Source of the DNA: CAZEGV01 sp964511645
GTDB lineage: Bacteria; Bacteroidota; Bacteroidia; Cytophagales; JAAEPT01
DNA: 20,523 nucleotides
NCBI GenBank assembly: GCA_964511645.1
Contig: CAZEGV010000050.1
Coordinates: forward strand, 1-20,523
Direction of reading: 5' to 3'
Under the pieces are notes generated by a model. That model was not told where the DNA came from. It made no database searches and saw nothing but the letters and a program-made list of their open reading frames with translations. Shown piece after piece: positions 6,383 to 14,608 of the stretch. Position numbers and translations under genes: made by a program. Each line of letters begins with the position of its first letter. Within the stretch, counting starts at the first letter, position 1.

Positions 6383-7456
6383 TTATTCAAATGGTGAATG
6401 AAATTTTTTGTTTTTAATCAATTTTTTGTCTGTAAGTGTTTTTAAGAACACAATAATGTCTTCCTTTTCTTGTGCTGTGAGTTGTAAAGAAGTAGCATTA
6501 AATTGATTAGTAGCTGCAGTGATTTGCGGGTCTAGTGTAGCGCTGAATTGTATGTGTCCATTATAATGGTCTAATACTTCTTCTAATGTGCCAAAACGCC
6601 CATCATGCATATAAGGAGGGTGTAATTCTACATTACGTAGTGATACTATTTTAAATTTTCCTTTATCATTTTCATTAAGACTGGTCTCTTCAAGCCCAAT
6701 ATCTGAAGGGTTGCTATCTAATCCGTTATTTGCGAATTTATTATTACTAGTTAATGCTCCTGCGTGGCAGTCTCCACAGTTTCCACCTCTTAGGCTTATT
6801 GCAGGATCTGGATGGGTGAAAAACAATTGCTCCCCTCTCTTTTCTTGAGTTGTAAAGTCTGTTTTTCCTTGTTTGTACAAGTCATACTTGGATTCTCCAG
6901 ACACTATTATACGCTCAAACTGGGCAATTGCTTTGGCTAATAAATTAGGTGTAATATTTCTTGTTCCAAAGGCATCTTCAAACATCGTTCGATATGTTTC
7001 GTTTTGTCGCAAACGATTTACAGCATCTAGCCGAGATAAATTCATCTCATTAGGATTTTCTAAAGGAAAAAAGACTTGATTTTCGATAGAATTAGCACGC
7101 CCATCCCAAAAGAATTTTGTTTGCCAAGCGAGATTACTAAGTCCCATACTCTTACGTGTAGTAAAGCGTCCTTTTACCCCACTACTAAAACGCGCAGTAT
7201 CGCTAAATCCGAATTTTTGAATATGACACGAAGCACAAGAGCGAGTAGAATCAATTGATAATGCTTTCTCGTAGAATAACATTTTCCCTAGTGATATACC
7301 ACTTTTTGTAAGTGGGTTATCACTAGGGATATTAGGTTTTAGGAAATATACTGGAGCATCAAGTATTACAGAATTATCAATAATTGAATCTGGGTCGGGT
7401 TTACACGATAAAAATACCGCTACAAAAACAACTACAAGACTATAAAAACCTTTCAT
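6383..7456 (-). CDS. second diheme cytochrome c peroxidase family protein
   Basis: A 357-residue lipoprotein (lipobox FLSC, C18) paralogous to the diheme protein at 4097-5122. Its heme sites are CASCH (74-78) and CGDCH (227-231). W117 lies in FFWDGR and PYMHDGRF is at 281-288. The order of motifs and the overall length are those of the MauG/MbnH/CcpA family. It differs from its paralog in a longer insert before the second heme (FFTHPDPAISLRGG) and a longer C-terminus. It is the first gene of the five-gene cluster, 78 bases after the stop of the barrel-Ig gene. Possible roles are detoxifying peroxide for the pathway, a second maturation step, or electron transfer to its paralog. No evidence chooses among them. 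Confidence 0.88.
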   Translation of the reverse strand: MKGFYSLVVVFVAVFLSCKPDPDSIIDNSVILDAPVYFLKPNIPSDNPLTKSGISLGKMLFYEKALSIDSTRSCASCHIQKFGFSDTARFSSGVKGRFTTRKSMGLSNLAWQTKFFWDGRANSIENQVFFPLENPNEMNLSRLDAVNRLRQNETYRTMFEDAFGTRNITPNLLAKAIAQFERIIVSGESKYDLYKQGKTDFTTQEKRGEQLFFTHPDPAISLRGGNCGDCHAGALTSNNKFANNGLDSNPSDIGLEETSLNENDKGKFKIVSLRNVELHPPYMHDGRFGTLEEVLDHYNGHIQFSATLDPQITAATNQFNATSLQLTAQEKEDIIVFLKTLTDKKLIKNKKFHSPFE

Positions 7457-7534
7457 AAAACAAAGGTAATTGTTTCTAACCGATATAAAAGTGATTATAT
7501 TCTCTTAGAAGGATGATAGAAATCATTATTTTCT

Positions 7535-9661
7535 CTAGAAACAATCAAAAATAAAAATACGTTTTTTGTATTTACCTGCTTGATTCCGCAATATTACAAT
7601 CATTTCAGTATTGTTTGTAATAGCTTTTTTTACAGTTATAGTGGCAGTTTTTGGATCAAAATCAAAATTGTAAAAATAATGGTTATCAAAAGTTATTTCA
7701 ATTTGATTTTTATGAAAAATATTTTTTGTTTGTAATTGTACATGGGCATAACACACTCCTGTGCTATCTCTATGTTTTTTTTTGTTAATTGAAAAAGTAA
7801 CTACATTAGGTTTATTAATATTTGTTTTTCTAATGACTTTAATTGTTTTAGAAAACACTAGTCCCATAGTAGTAAGTAGTTCCATACGGATGTCTTCATT
7901 ATGAATATTGTTAATGTTTAAGCTTAATATATTTCCGTTAAGGTTGTAAGGGATTATTTGATTGTTTTGGTAAACCTTGATACTGTGAAAAGGACGTAAG
8001 TTATGTATTACCGCTTTTACTTGTGCATTTGGCTGTGTCGATAGTAGCGTGTCTCCAATTGGCTGTATCAGTTCTATACGAGGTATGTTAGGGTTGACCT
8101 GAGTGTTGGGGTGGTATAAACATCGGTAAGTGATTTTTTCTTCTATTCGGTCGGTTTGGTTAGATGCAATTATCCTAATTGTTTCTGTACCAGTAACCGG
8201 TTTTTGGATCACAATAGCATTACCTACTTGTTGAAAAGCAATAGGATTGTTATTACTAATTACACTAATATTTCCATTGTTAGAGGCTTCTGTATAAAGT
8301 ATTTCAGCTTGTATATTCGTACTGCAAGACTCTATATAATGTCTCACAGGGCGTACAATGTTGATGATTGGTGCTTGTACTTTATTAGGAATATTTTTTT
8401 TTGTTTCTGCTTTTATAAGTTGTTGGTTGGTATTGTCTTTTTGTTCGTATTTTTCCTGGTTCAGAGGTTCTGATTTTTGATTTTGATCATTTTCTGTTAT
8501 AACAGCCTTCTTCGGCTCTTCAATGATAATGGGTGTTTCTTTTTTTGGATTATTAGGATTTGTAATCACAAAATACCGACTATGACTACCTATATTGTTA
8601 TTTACATAAATTTTAAAATGCTCTTCTCCTACAATTGCTGTTTTATAAGTAAACAGATGAGTATTCATATCAAAATCAAAATCACTAGGCAAGACCATTG
8701 TTCCATTCTTTTCTACAACAATTTGAGCAGTGCTATTTATATTTTTAATCTTAGCTTTAATAATGATTTCGTCCCCTACGCTATTTGTAGCTTTGTATTT
8801 AGGATTAATCATTTCAATAAAAGGTCTTTCGCTAGTGTTTTTACTAGTCTCAATAGGGATTGATGATTCAAATTTCTTATTCTCGGAGTTCTTGCCCAAA
8901 CCTAGTCCAATAGAAATAGATGAATAATGTAGTTTGTCATTTGTTCCAGTAAGTGTATTGTTTTTATTCCATTGGTTACCATCTAGTAAGTCGGTAGAGG
9001 GGAAGCTAATCCGATGCTCTACACCGATAAATAGATTACCTGTTAGTCTAATAGTGATTCCAGCACCTAGTGTAGGGGCAAACACCCATTGTGGAGTTTC
9101 GCTTCCTACTGCTCTAGTTTCGTAACTATTGTCATATAATAAATTCAAATCTGCCTTTTTACTTATAAAACCAGTACCCACAGTTTGGTAAGTATAAGTT
9201 TTATTTAATTTATTTTTTTGATTGATAGATGTTTGATAGCCTAATAAGCCTATCCCGCCAATACCATAAAATCCAAGACCTGTTTTTCTTAATAATTTTT
9301 TTGAAGAAAACTTAGCCAACAGACTTAATTCCTTACTTTTAGTTTGATAATTAAGGTAGGCGTATCCAAAATTATTATAATATTTCTTAAGGGGTGTGTT
9401 GAATTTTATTCCCGTAAATTTATCAAAACTCTGCCCACTTGTTTTGGCATACTGAAACTGTCCTTTTAGGCTCAAACCCAATAGCGTATTACTCGGTAAT
9501 AATTCATACTCTAATCCTATACCAAGATTATGACCTAAATCATCCTTTATGTCACTATTCTGAAAAGAAATTCCTAGCTGAGATGTAATTGTAAACTTAG
9601 GTGATTGAGCTTGAACAAGCACAAAAAAAGAAGTGAATAACAACAAAAATAAAACTTTCAT
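7535..9661 (-). CDS. outer-membrane barrel fused to Ig-like domains
   Basis: A 708-residue protein with a signal peptide (1-19, ending VQAQ). Residues 20-255 look like a small outer-membrane beta-barrel rich in aromatic strands and glycine turns. After a linker come four Ig-like/bacterial fibronectin-like units at about 281-366, 431-516, 527-612 and 618-708, with a Gln/Lys/Glu-rich linker at 367-428. The Ig units resemble those in Bacteroidota surface or caspase-like proteins (PxIEIIxPxx start, strand pattern). The four cysteines fall two per domain, C446 and C514 in the second unit and C637 and C707 in the last, which suggests disulfides. The start overlaps the upstream gene by 4 bases (ATGA). 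It ends the pdxH operon. A cell-surface or envelope assembly role is inferred, and no enzyme motif was seen. Confidence 0.72.
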   Translation of the reverse strand: MKVLFLLLFTSFFVLVQAQSPKFTITSQLGISFQNSDIKDDLGHNLGIGLEYELLPSNTLLGLSLKGQFQYAKTSGQSFDKFTGIKFNTPLKKYYNNFGYAYLNYQTKSKELSLLAKFSSKKLLRKTGLGFYGIGGIGLLGYQTSINQKNKLNKTYTYQTVGTGFISKKADLNLLYDNSYETRAVGSETPQWVFAPTLGAGITIRLTGNLFIGVEHRISFPSTDLLDGNQWNKNNTLTGTNDKLHYSSISIGLGLGKNSENKKFESSIPIETSKNTSERPFIEMINPKYKATNSVGDEIIIKAKIKNINSTAQIVVEKNGTMVLPSDFDFDMNTHLFTYKTAIVGEEHFKIYVNNNIGSHSRYFVITNPNNPKKETPIIIEEPKKAVITENDQNQKSEPLNQEKYEQKDNTNQQLIKAETKKNIPNKVQAPIINIVRPVRHYIESCSTNIQAEILYTEASNNGNISVISNNNPIAFQQVGNAIVIQKPVTGTETIRIIASNQTDRIEEKITYRCLYHPNTQVNPNIPRIELIQPIGDTLLSTQPNAQVKAVIHNLRPFHSIKVYQNNQIIPYNLNGNILSLNINNIHNEDIRMELLTTMGLVFSKTIKVIRKTNINKPNVVTFSINKKKHRDSTGVCYAHVQLQTKNIFHKNQIEITFDNHYFYNFDFDPKTATITVKKAITNNTEMIVILRNQAGKYKKRIFIFDCF

Positions 9662-10272
9662 TTAATTATTTTTTTGAATAAAGAACCATTTAAATATTTC
9701 CCGTAATCCTGACAATTCATGCGACCATGATCATCGCAATACTCACAAGAAGAATAGACTTTTCCTAGGGAGCTTTCTTCTATTTGTACCTTTGATCCAT
9801 TACATATCGGGCAGATATAATGTTCATGTTCCTTACAGGCAGTCTGCTCTTGGCTTGTTATTATTGAATGCACAGCACCCGTAGAGTCACTATTGGTTGG
9901 TTTTGTTAACTCAACTTCTTTTTGATGAAAGATCTCTTCTAATTGAGCCAATAATTTAATTGCTTCTGTATGATATAAGCCTTCCTTTTTTGTGATTTTT
10001 TCATACCTCAATAGTAAATGCTTACTTTGATTATAATACTGTGTATAGAACAATGATTTACCAAACATAAAGGCCAGATTATTAGGTAAAACAATATCTG
10101 AATCCGTCAATTGAAGAAAAAGAATATTAGCTTGGTGATACTCAGCAGAATCTACTGATTGCATTGCTTCTTCATACTTTTTCTGATAAATTCCCTCATT
10201 AGAAAAGCTTGAAAAGGAAACGATTAAAAAAGTGACGATTAAAAAAGGAAATTTATTTTTTAAGTACCTCAT
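9658..10272 (-). CDS. TPR-like protein with C-terminal zinc ribbon
   Basis: A 204-residue exported protein (hydrophobic segment 8-22). Residues 28-115 look like two or three TPR-type helical hairpins (YEEAMQSVDSAEYHQANILF and following). The C-terminal part carries a Cys/His cluster: C146, H149, H151, C154, C157, C176, C179, H182 and C187. The core CPICNG and CEYC make a four-Cys zinc ribbon resembling a reduced DnaJ Cys-rich domain. A zinc site is the simplest reading, but another metal cannot be excluded. It overlaps the cytochrome c gene upstream by 20 bases and the barrel-Ig gene downstream by 4, so the three are translationally coupled. Its function is unknown. Confidence 0.7.
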   Translation of the reverse strand: MRYLKNKFPFLIVTFLIVSFSSFSNEGIYQKKYEEAMQSVDSAEYHQANILFLQLTDSDIVLPNNLAFMFGKSLFYTQYYNQSKHLLLRYEKITKKEGLYHTEAIKLLAQLEEIFHQKEVELTKPTNSDSTGAVHSIITSQEQTACKEHEHYICPICNGSKVQIEESSLGKVYSSCEYCDDHGRMNCQDYGKYLNGSLFKKIIK

Positions 10273-10660
10273 GTACTGTCTTCAACTCTGTATTAAGAAA
10301 TTTATTGCTCCAACTATTCCCAATATAAGTCATTATATCGGCAATATCCTGATGTGACAGGTGTTTATTATCTGGCATCTGAAACTTAAATGGTTTTCCA
10401 TTCACAATAATCGCATCATTCGTACCGTAATAAATGTACTCAATAGATTTTTTTGGCTTATGCTTAAGGAAGTCTGACTTTGCTAAAGGCGGATAAAGTT
10501 TTCCTATTCCTTTACCATTTTGTTGGTGACAACCATTACAATTGTTGATATAAAGTACTTTTCCTCTAAAATAAGAAGCTCTATCTACTCTATCCACAGC
10601 AGAAGAATCACTTAACTCACAAGAACTAAGCAACAGGATTATATATAAATACTTAATCAA
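10253..10660 (-). CDS. monoheme cytochrome c lipoprotein
   Basis: A 135-residue protein with lipobox LSSC (C14) and one class I cytochrome c domain. The heme site is CNGCH (41-45). GIGKLYPPLAKSDF follows, and FQMP supplies the likely distal Met ligand (M95). The final helix DIADIMTYIGNSW is typical. It should sit on the outer face of the inner membrane or the inner face of the outer membrane as an electron carrier. It overlaps pdxH by 4 bases (ATGA) and the TPR/zinc-ribbon gene by 20. Its redox partner is unknown; the diheme enzymes further downstream on the same strand are candidates by location only. Confidence 0.88.
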   Translation of the reverse strand: MIKYLYIILLLSSCELSDSSAVDRVDRASYFRGKVLYINNCNGCHQQNGKGIGKLYPPLAKSDFLKHKPKKSIEYIYYGTNDAIIVNGKPFKFQMPDNKHLSHQDIADIMTYIGNSWSNKFLNTELKTVHEVLKK

Positions 10661-11286
10661 GGAGATAATCTATTTACAGACCAAACATCATTTTTTAACT
10701 CATACAAAAAACGATCATGAAGACGATTAGTGCCTCCTTGCCAAAATTCAATACGACTAGGCTTTACATCATATCCGCCCCAGTTTTCGGGTCTTTTTGG
10801 TTCAATATTATCCTTTACATAAGAAGTAAACGTCTTATCCAAACCTTCCCTTCCGTCTATTATAGTACTTTGAGCTGATACCATAGCACCGTATTGGCTT
10901 TCTCTAGGTCTCGAATAAAAGTACTCATCCGATTCTGATTTACTACATTTTTGAATCACACCAGCTATTCTCACTTGCCGTTGTAATTCCTTCCAAAAAA
11001 ACACCATACTTACTACAGGATTTAGTGCTATATCCTTGCCTTTGCTACTATTGTAATTGGTGAAAAACCGTAAAGACTCTCCTTCTACACCTTTAATTAG
11101 CATCACCCTAGCATCTGGCACATTGTCCCGCACCGTTGATAACACAAAAGCATTCGCATCAAAATTAATTACTTTTACAGCATCTTCTAGCCATTTTTTA
11201 AACAAATCCAAAGGCGATTTCAGCAAGTCTTCCTTAGTAAGATTACCCAAATCATAGTTAGCACGTATTTTATGTAAATCATCCAT
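10657..11286 (-). CDS. pdxH: pyridoxine/pyridoxamine 5'-phosphate oxidase
   Basis: A 209-residue FMN enzyme that oxidises pyridoxamine- or pyridoxine-5'-phosphate to PLP, in the cytoplasm. Family signatures are visible: VRDNVPDARVMLIKGV and FFTNYNSSKGKD near the N-terminus, MVFFWKELQRQVRIAG in the middle, YFYSRPRESQYGAMVSAQS, and the C-terminal RIEFWQGGTNRLHDRF with a final VNRLSP. The length is normal. It is the first gene of a four-gene operon, overlapping the cytochrome c gene by 4 bases, and has a plausible Bacteroidota promoter just upstream. A housekeeping PLP gene leading an operon of exported redox and surface proteins is unusual. Confidence 0.96.
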   Translation of the reverse strand: MDDLHKIRANYDLGNLTKEDLLKSPLDLFKKWLEDAVKVINFDANAFVLSTVRDNVPDARVMLIKGVEGESLRFFTNYNSSKGKDIALNPVVSMVFFWKELQRQVRIAGVIQKCSKSESDEYFYSRPRESQYGAMVSAQSTIIDGREGLDKTFTSYVKDNIEPKRPENWGGYDVKPSRIEFWQGGTNRLHDRFLYELKNDVWSVNRLSP

Positions 11287-11303
11287 AGTGCCTCAAAATT
11301 AAT

Positions 11304-11336
11304 CAAATTATACGACAGATTAAAAATTACACTCAA
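11304..11336 (-). promoter_or_regulatory. putative promoter of the pdxH operon
   Basis: On the minus strand TTG (11334-11336) is followed by 21 bases and then TATAATTTG (11304-11312), close to the Bacteroidota primary sigma pattern of TTG, about 20 bases and TAnnTTTG. The ATG of pdxH is 17 bases further on, giving a short leader. The downstream box has one base more between TA and TTTG than the consensus. Confidence 0.35.
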
Positions 11337-11696
11337 AAGGATGAAAAAACTAACAAAAATGAATAGTAAAAATGACATTCTTTATTTCTTGGGGCTTTCT
11401 TTTCGTTTTATTCATCCTGCTAATTCGCAGGGACGGTCGGGCTATTCGTTCTCAATCTTTGTTTGTTTTTATAATTTTGTTATACAGAGCTTGTCGAAGT
11501 ACAAAAATTATAAAAACAAACAAAGGATTTCCACTTCTACCGTGTCCGTCTACTGACGAATCCCTAAGCCTTCTTCTTGGTAAGGAATTGCCTCAAACAC
11601 TAATTTTAGTCAATAGAATTGACGGCTAAAGTAATATTAAAAGATAAAAGCTATTAATTACTTTCTCTATTTGTATAGAGATAACTACCTTTAAGG
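11337..11696. other. intergenic region upstream of the flippase operon
   Basis: Besides the palindrome at 11422-11562, this stretch holds a small hairpin at about 11607-11630 (TTTAG...TCAAT against ATTGA...CTAAA). The promoter of the plus-strand envelope operon must also lie here. TCTATTTG at 11667-11674 matches seven of eight bases of TAnnTTTG but has no TTG at the right distance. No gene was recognised. Confidence 0.35.
11422..11562. repeat. long imperfect palindrome, family member 1
   Basis: The core stem is 11457-11480 paired with 11501-11525, 24 bases with a single extra A on the right arm. The 20-base loop contains GAGCTTGTCGAAG. The flanks also pair loosely: ATTCGCAGGGACGG on the left against the complement of CCGTGTCC...GACGAAT on the right. 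The left flank GGTCGGGCTATTCGTTCTCAATC matches GGTCGGGTTTTTCGCTATATC in the element at 18290-18405. It fills most of the 410-base gap between the divergent pdxH and flippase genes. Short open frames inside it are not genes. Confidence 0.75.
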
Positions 11697-13127
11697 GTGA
11701 GTTATAAAAAACTATTATCAGATACAGCTATTTATGGGCTAAGTAGTATTGTGGGGCGTGCATTAAATTTGTTGCTTGTACCTTTTTATACTGACGTACT
11801 TACAATGGATGATTTTGGTGTAATGTCTACCATTTTTGTTATTACAGCCTTTTTGAATGAAGTTTTCCGTTATGGAATGGAAACTACTTATTTTAAATAC
11901 GCTTCGGTAGAGGATGAACAAAAAGTATTCAACCAAATACAAACTAGTTTATGGGGGAGTACCTTGTCTCTAGCAATGTTTTGTTTGGTATTAGTGCCTA
12001 GTTTATCAAGCTATTTAGGTTATGAAAATAGAGCTGAACTATTTTACCTCGCCATAGGGTTAATCTCTATTGATGCGGTAAGTGCTGTTCTTTTTGGGAG
12101 ATTACGCCATAAGAATAAAGCAAAGTGTTTTTCAGTGGTAAAATTAGTTAGCATCTTCTTGAATATTGGGCTTAATATTTTGTTTCTAGTTGTAATGAAA
12201 AATCATCCTTTGGTTGAAGGAATAGATAAACTAGTATTTGTTTTTGTGTCTTATTTGATTGCTAATGGTATTGGGTTATTGTTATTGTTACCACAACTGT
12301 CTGGTTATCGAGTAGAGTTTAGCTTAGGTAAATTTAAAGAAATGCTTCGTTATGCCTTCCCTTTGCTTATCGCAGGATTGTTCTACATAGCCAATGAGAT
12401 GATAGACAGGATTATGCTGAACAAGTTGTTGCCAGACGGGTTTTATAAAGGGCTTAATACAGATGAAGCGATTGGCGTTTATTCAGCGTGTTACAAACTA
12501 ACGGTGTTCTTGACTCTAGGAAGTCAAGCATTTAGATATGCCGCAGAGCCTTTGTTTTTTAAAAAATCAGAAGATAAAGATGGAAAAGAATTTTATGCTA
12601 CCTCACTTCGTTTCGTGACTTTAGCAGGAAGTATTGTTGTTGTTTTAATTTCTTTTTTTAGAAATGAGATAGGTGGAATAATTATCCGCAATATTAATAT
12701 GTTGGTAGGATTAGACATTGTGCCGGTATTACTTTTGGCGAATTTATTTTTGTTGATGTACTCGACACAATCTATTTGGTATAAATTAGACAAAAGTAGG
12801 ACACATTTTGGTTTGATTATCTCAGGTATTGGGATTAGCATTACTTTGGCTGTAAATTACTTCTTGATTCCTTATTGGGGATATATGGCAAGTGCTTGGG
12901 CAACTTTGGCTTGTTATGGTAGTATGTCGGTGATTTCATACTTTCTCGGTCAGCAACACTACCCCGTTCCTTATGAGCGAATAAAAATATTACTCTATCT
13001 GTTAGCAACTACAATACTTGTTTTCTTAGAAAAATCATTTAGTTTTAATTATTTTGTGAAAATTATATTATTAGTTTCATTTCTTTTTATGATATTCATA
13101 GTAGAAAAAAAGTCAATACAAAAATGA
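11697..13127 (+). CDS. Wzx-like polysaccharide flippase (MOP superfamily)
   Basis: A 476-residue integral membrane protein with about 12-14 hydrophobic segments. It starts with the typical SDTAIYGLSSIVGRALNLLL and LLVPFYTDVLTMDDFGVMS of polysaccharide biosynthesis (Wzx/MATE-type) exporters, which flip lipid-linked sugars across the inner membrane. The start codon is GTG at 11697-11699. The next in-frame ATG lies inside the first membrane region and would remove it. It leads a six-gene co-directional operon with a 22-base gap to dut. The linked sugar nucleotidyltransferase supports an envelope glycan role. The glycan itself cannot be deduced. Confidence 0.9.
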   Translation: MSYKKLLSDTAIYGLSSIVGRALNLLLVPFYTDVLTMDDFGVMSTIFVITAFLNEVFRYGMETTYFKYASVEDEQKVFNQIQTSLWGSTLSLAMFCLVLVPSLSSYLGYENRAELFYLAIGLISIDAVSAVLFGRLRHKNKAKCFSVVKLVSIFLNIGLNILFLVVMKNHPLVEGIDKLVFVFVSYLIANGIGLLLLLPQLSGYRVEFSLGKFKEMLRYAFPLLIAGLFYIANEMIDRIMLNKLLPDGFYKGLNTDEAIGVYSACYKLTVFLTLGSQAFRYAAEPLFFKKSEDKDGKEFYATSLRFVTLAGSIVVVLISFFRNEIGGIIIRNINMLVGLDIVPVLLLANLFLLMYSTQSIWYKLDKSRTHFGLIISGIGISITLAVNYFLIPYWGYMASAWATLACYGSMSVISYFLGQQHYPVPYERIKILLYLLATTILVFLEKSFSFNYFVKIILLVSFLFMIFIVEKKSIQK

Positions 13128-13149
13128 AGCATATAATCGTTATATAAAG

Positions 13150-13584
13150 ATGAAGATTAATATCATTAATAGATCGGGTAATCAATTACCTACTTATGAG
13201 ACAAAATTGGCGGCGGGAATGGATATTCGTGCCAATTTACTGGAGTCAGTTACATTAACTCCTCTTGAGCGGAAACTAATCCCCACAGGCTTGTTTATAG
13301 AGCTGCCACAATCCTACGAAGCACAAGTACGCCCTCGTAGTGGCTTGGCATACAAAAAAGGAATTACAGTATTGAATTCACCAGGCACAATAGATGCAGA
13401 CTATAGAGGAGAAATTGGCGTAATTCTTGTTAATTTGTCCAATGAAAATTTTGTAGTTGAGCATGGTGAGCGTATTGCACAGTTGGTAATTGCCAAGCAT
13501 GAGCAACCAGAACTAATAGAAGTAAAAGAGTTAACAGAAACATCTCGAGGTGTTGGCGGATTTGGTAGCACAGGAGTAAAATAA
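13150..13584 (+). CDS. dut: dUTP diphosphatase
   Basis: A 144-residue trimeric dUTPase, which hydrolyses dUTP to dUMP and pyrophosphate to keep uracil out of DNA and supply dTMP synthesis. All five family motifs are in place: AGMDIRANL, PRSGLAYKKG, GTIDADYRGEIGV, GERIAQLVI and the flexible C-terminal RGVGGFGSTG. The length is normal. It sits inside the envelope operon, 22 bases after the flippase and 12 bases before the nucleotidyltransferase, a placement I know from other flavobacteria. Confidence 0.97.
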   Translation: MKINIINRSGNQLPTYETKLAAGMDIRANLLESVTLTPLERKLIPTGLFIELPQSYEAQVRPRSGLAYKKGITVLNSPGTIDADYRGEIGVILVNLSNENFVVEHGERIAQLVIAKHEQPELIEVKELTETSRGVGGFGSTGVK

Positions 13585-13596
13585 AAAAATACAGTT

Positions 13597-14601
13597 ATGA
13601 ATATTATTATCCCAATGGCGGGAAAAGGAACTAGACTTCGCCCACATACACTTACGACACCTAAGCCACTTATCCCAATAGCAGGAAAAGCTATTGTACA
13701 TCGACTGGTAGAAGATATTGCCAAAGTATGTGGTGAGCCAATAGACGAAATTGGTTTTGTAATTGGAGACTTCTCTGACGAAGTAAAAGAAAGGTTACAT
13801 GATATTGCAGCATCAGTAGGTGCTAAGGCAAAAATCTATCACCAAGAAAAAGCTTTAGGTACAGCACATGCAATCCTTACAGCAAAAGAAAGCCTTAAAG
13901 GGAAAACTTTAGTAGCTTTTGCAGATACTTTATTTAATGCTAATTTTAAATTAGATACGGATCAAGACGGTATTATTTGGGTACACAAGGTTGAAAATCC
14001 TTCTGCTTTTGGCGTAGTCAAGCTGGCTAATGATAATACTATTGTTGACTTTGTAGAGAAACCTGATAAGTTTGTTTCTGATTTAGCAATTATTGGTATC
14101 TACTATTTTAAAGATGGAGAAAACCTTAAAAAAGAATTACAATACCTTGTAGATGAAGAAGTAATCAAAAGTGGAGAATACCAACTTACGGATGCTTTGG
14201 AGAACATGAAGGTAAAAGGTTTGAAATTTGTAACTGGTCAGGTAACTGAATGGCTAGACTGTGGAAATAAAGAATCAACAGTTTTTACAAATCAACGTTA
14301 TTTAGAATATTTGAAAGGGACTAACTTGATTGACCCATCTGCAAATATCGGACAATCTATAATTATCGAGCCAGTGTTTATCGGCGAGGGAGTAAAATTG
14401 ATAAATGCAGTTGTAGGTCCTCATGTTTCTTTAGGAGCAGGTACAGAAGTGAAAAACTCTATTATCCGTAACTCTATTGTACAGAAAAACACAATAATTA
14501 TAGACGCTCACTTGGAGGATTCTATGTTAGGTAATAACGTTCAGTATCATGGCGCCGCTCAAGACATTAGTATAGGTGACTATAATATAATAAAGCAATA
14601 A
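13597..14601 (+). CDS. sugar-phosphate nucleotidyltransferase
   Basis: A 334-residue enzyme of the glucose-1-phosphate thymidylyl/uridylyl or mannose-1-phosphate guanylyltransferase superfamily. It joins an NTP and a sugar-1-phosphate into an NDP-sugar. The nucleotide-binding signature GKGTRLRPHTLTTPKPLIPI is at residues 9-28, FADTLF near 108 supplies the usual metal-binding Asp, and VEKP and WLDCGNKEST follow. The last third has hexapeptide-like repeats of a left-handed beta-helix (NSIIRNSIVQKNTIIIDAHLEDS). Sugar and base specificity cannot be read from the sequence. It lies 12 bases after dut and 7 bases before the TPR gene. Confidence 0.9.
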   Translation: MNIIIPMAGKGTRLRPHTLTTPKPLIPIAGKAIVHRLVEDIAKVCGEPIDEIGFVIGDFSDEVKERLHDIAASVGAKAKIYHQEKALGTAHAILTAKESLKGKTLVAFADTLFNANFKLDTDQDGIIWVHKVENPSAFGVVKLANDNTIVDFVEKPDKFVSDLAIIGIYYFKDGENLKKELQYLVDEEVIKSGEYQLTDALENMKVKGLKFVTGQVTEWLDCGNKESTVFTNQRYLEYLKGTNLIDPSANIGQSIIIEPVFIGEGVKLINAVVGPHVSLGAGTEVKNSIIRNSIVQKNTIIIDAHLEDSMLGNNVQYHGAAQDISIGDYNIIKQ

Positions 14602-14608
14602 ATCACAG

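Noticed and set aside
7461..7468. TACCTTTG matching the Bacteroidota -7 box before the second diheme gene
   Set aside because: It lies only 4 bases from the ATG and has no TTG at the expected distance, so it would need a leaderless transcript.
8156..8927. several plus-strand open frames opposite the barrel-Ig gene
   Set aside because: They mirror the Asn/Ile-rich coding of the minus-strand gene, are aromatic and Cys-rich in a random way, and overlap each other.
11341..11629. short open frames upstream of the flippase
   Set aside because: They run through the long palindrome and read differently in each frame with no domain, so they are by-products of the repeat.
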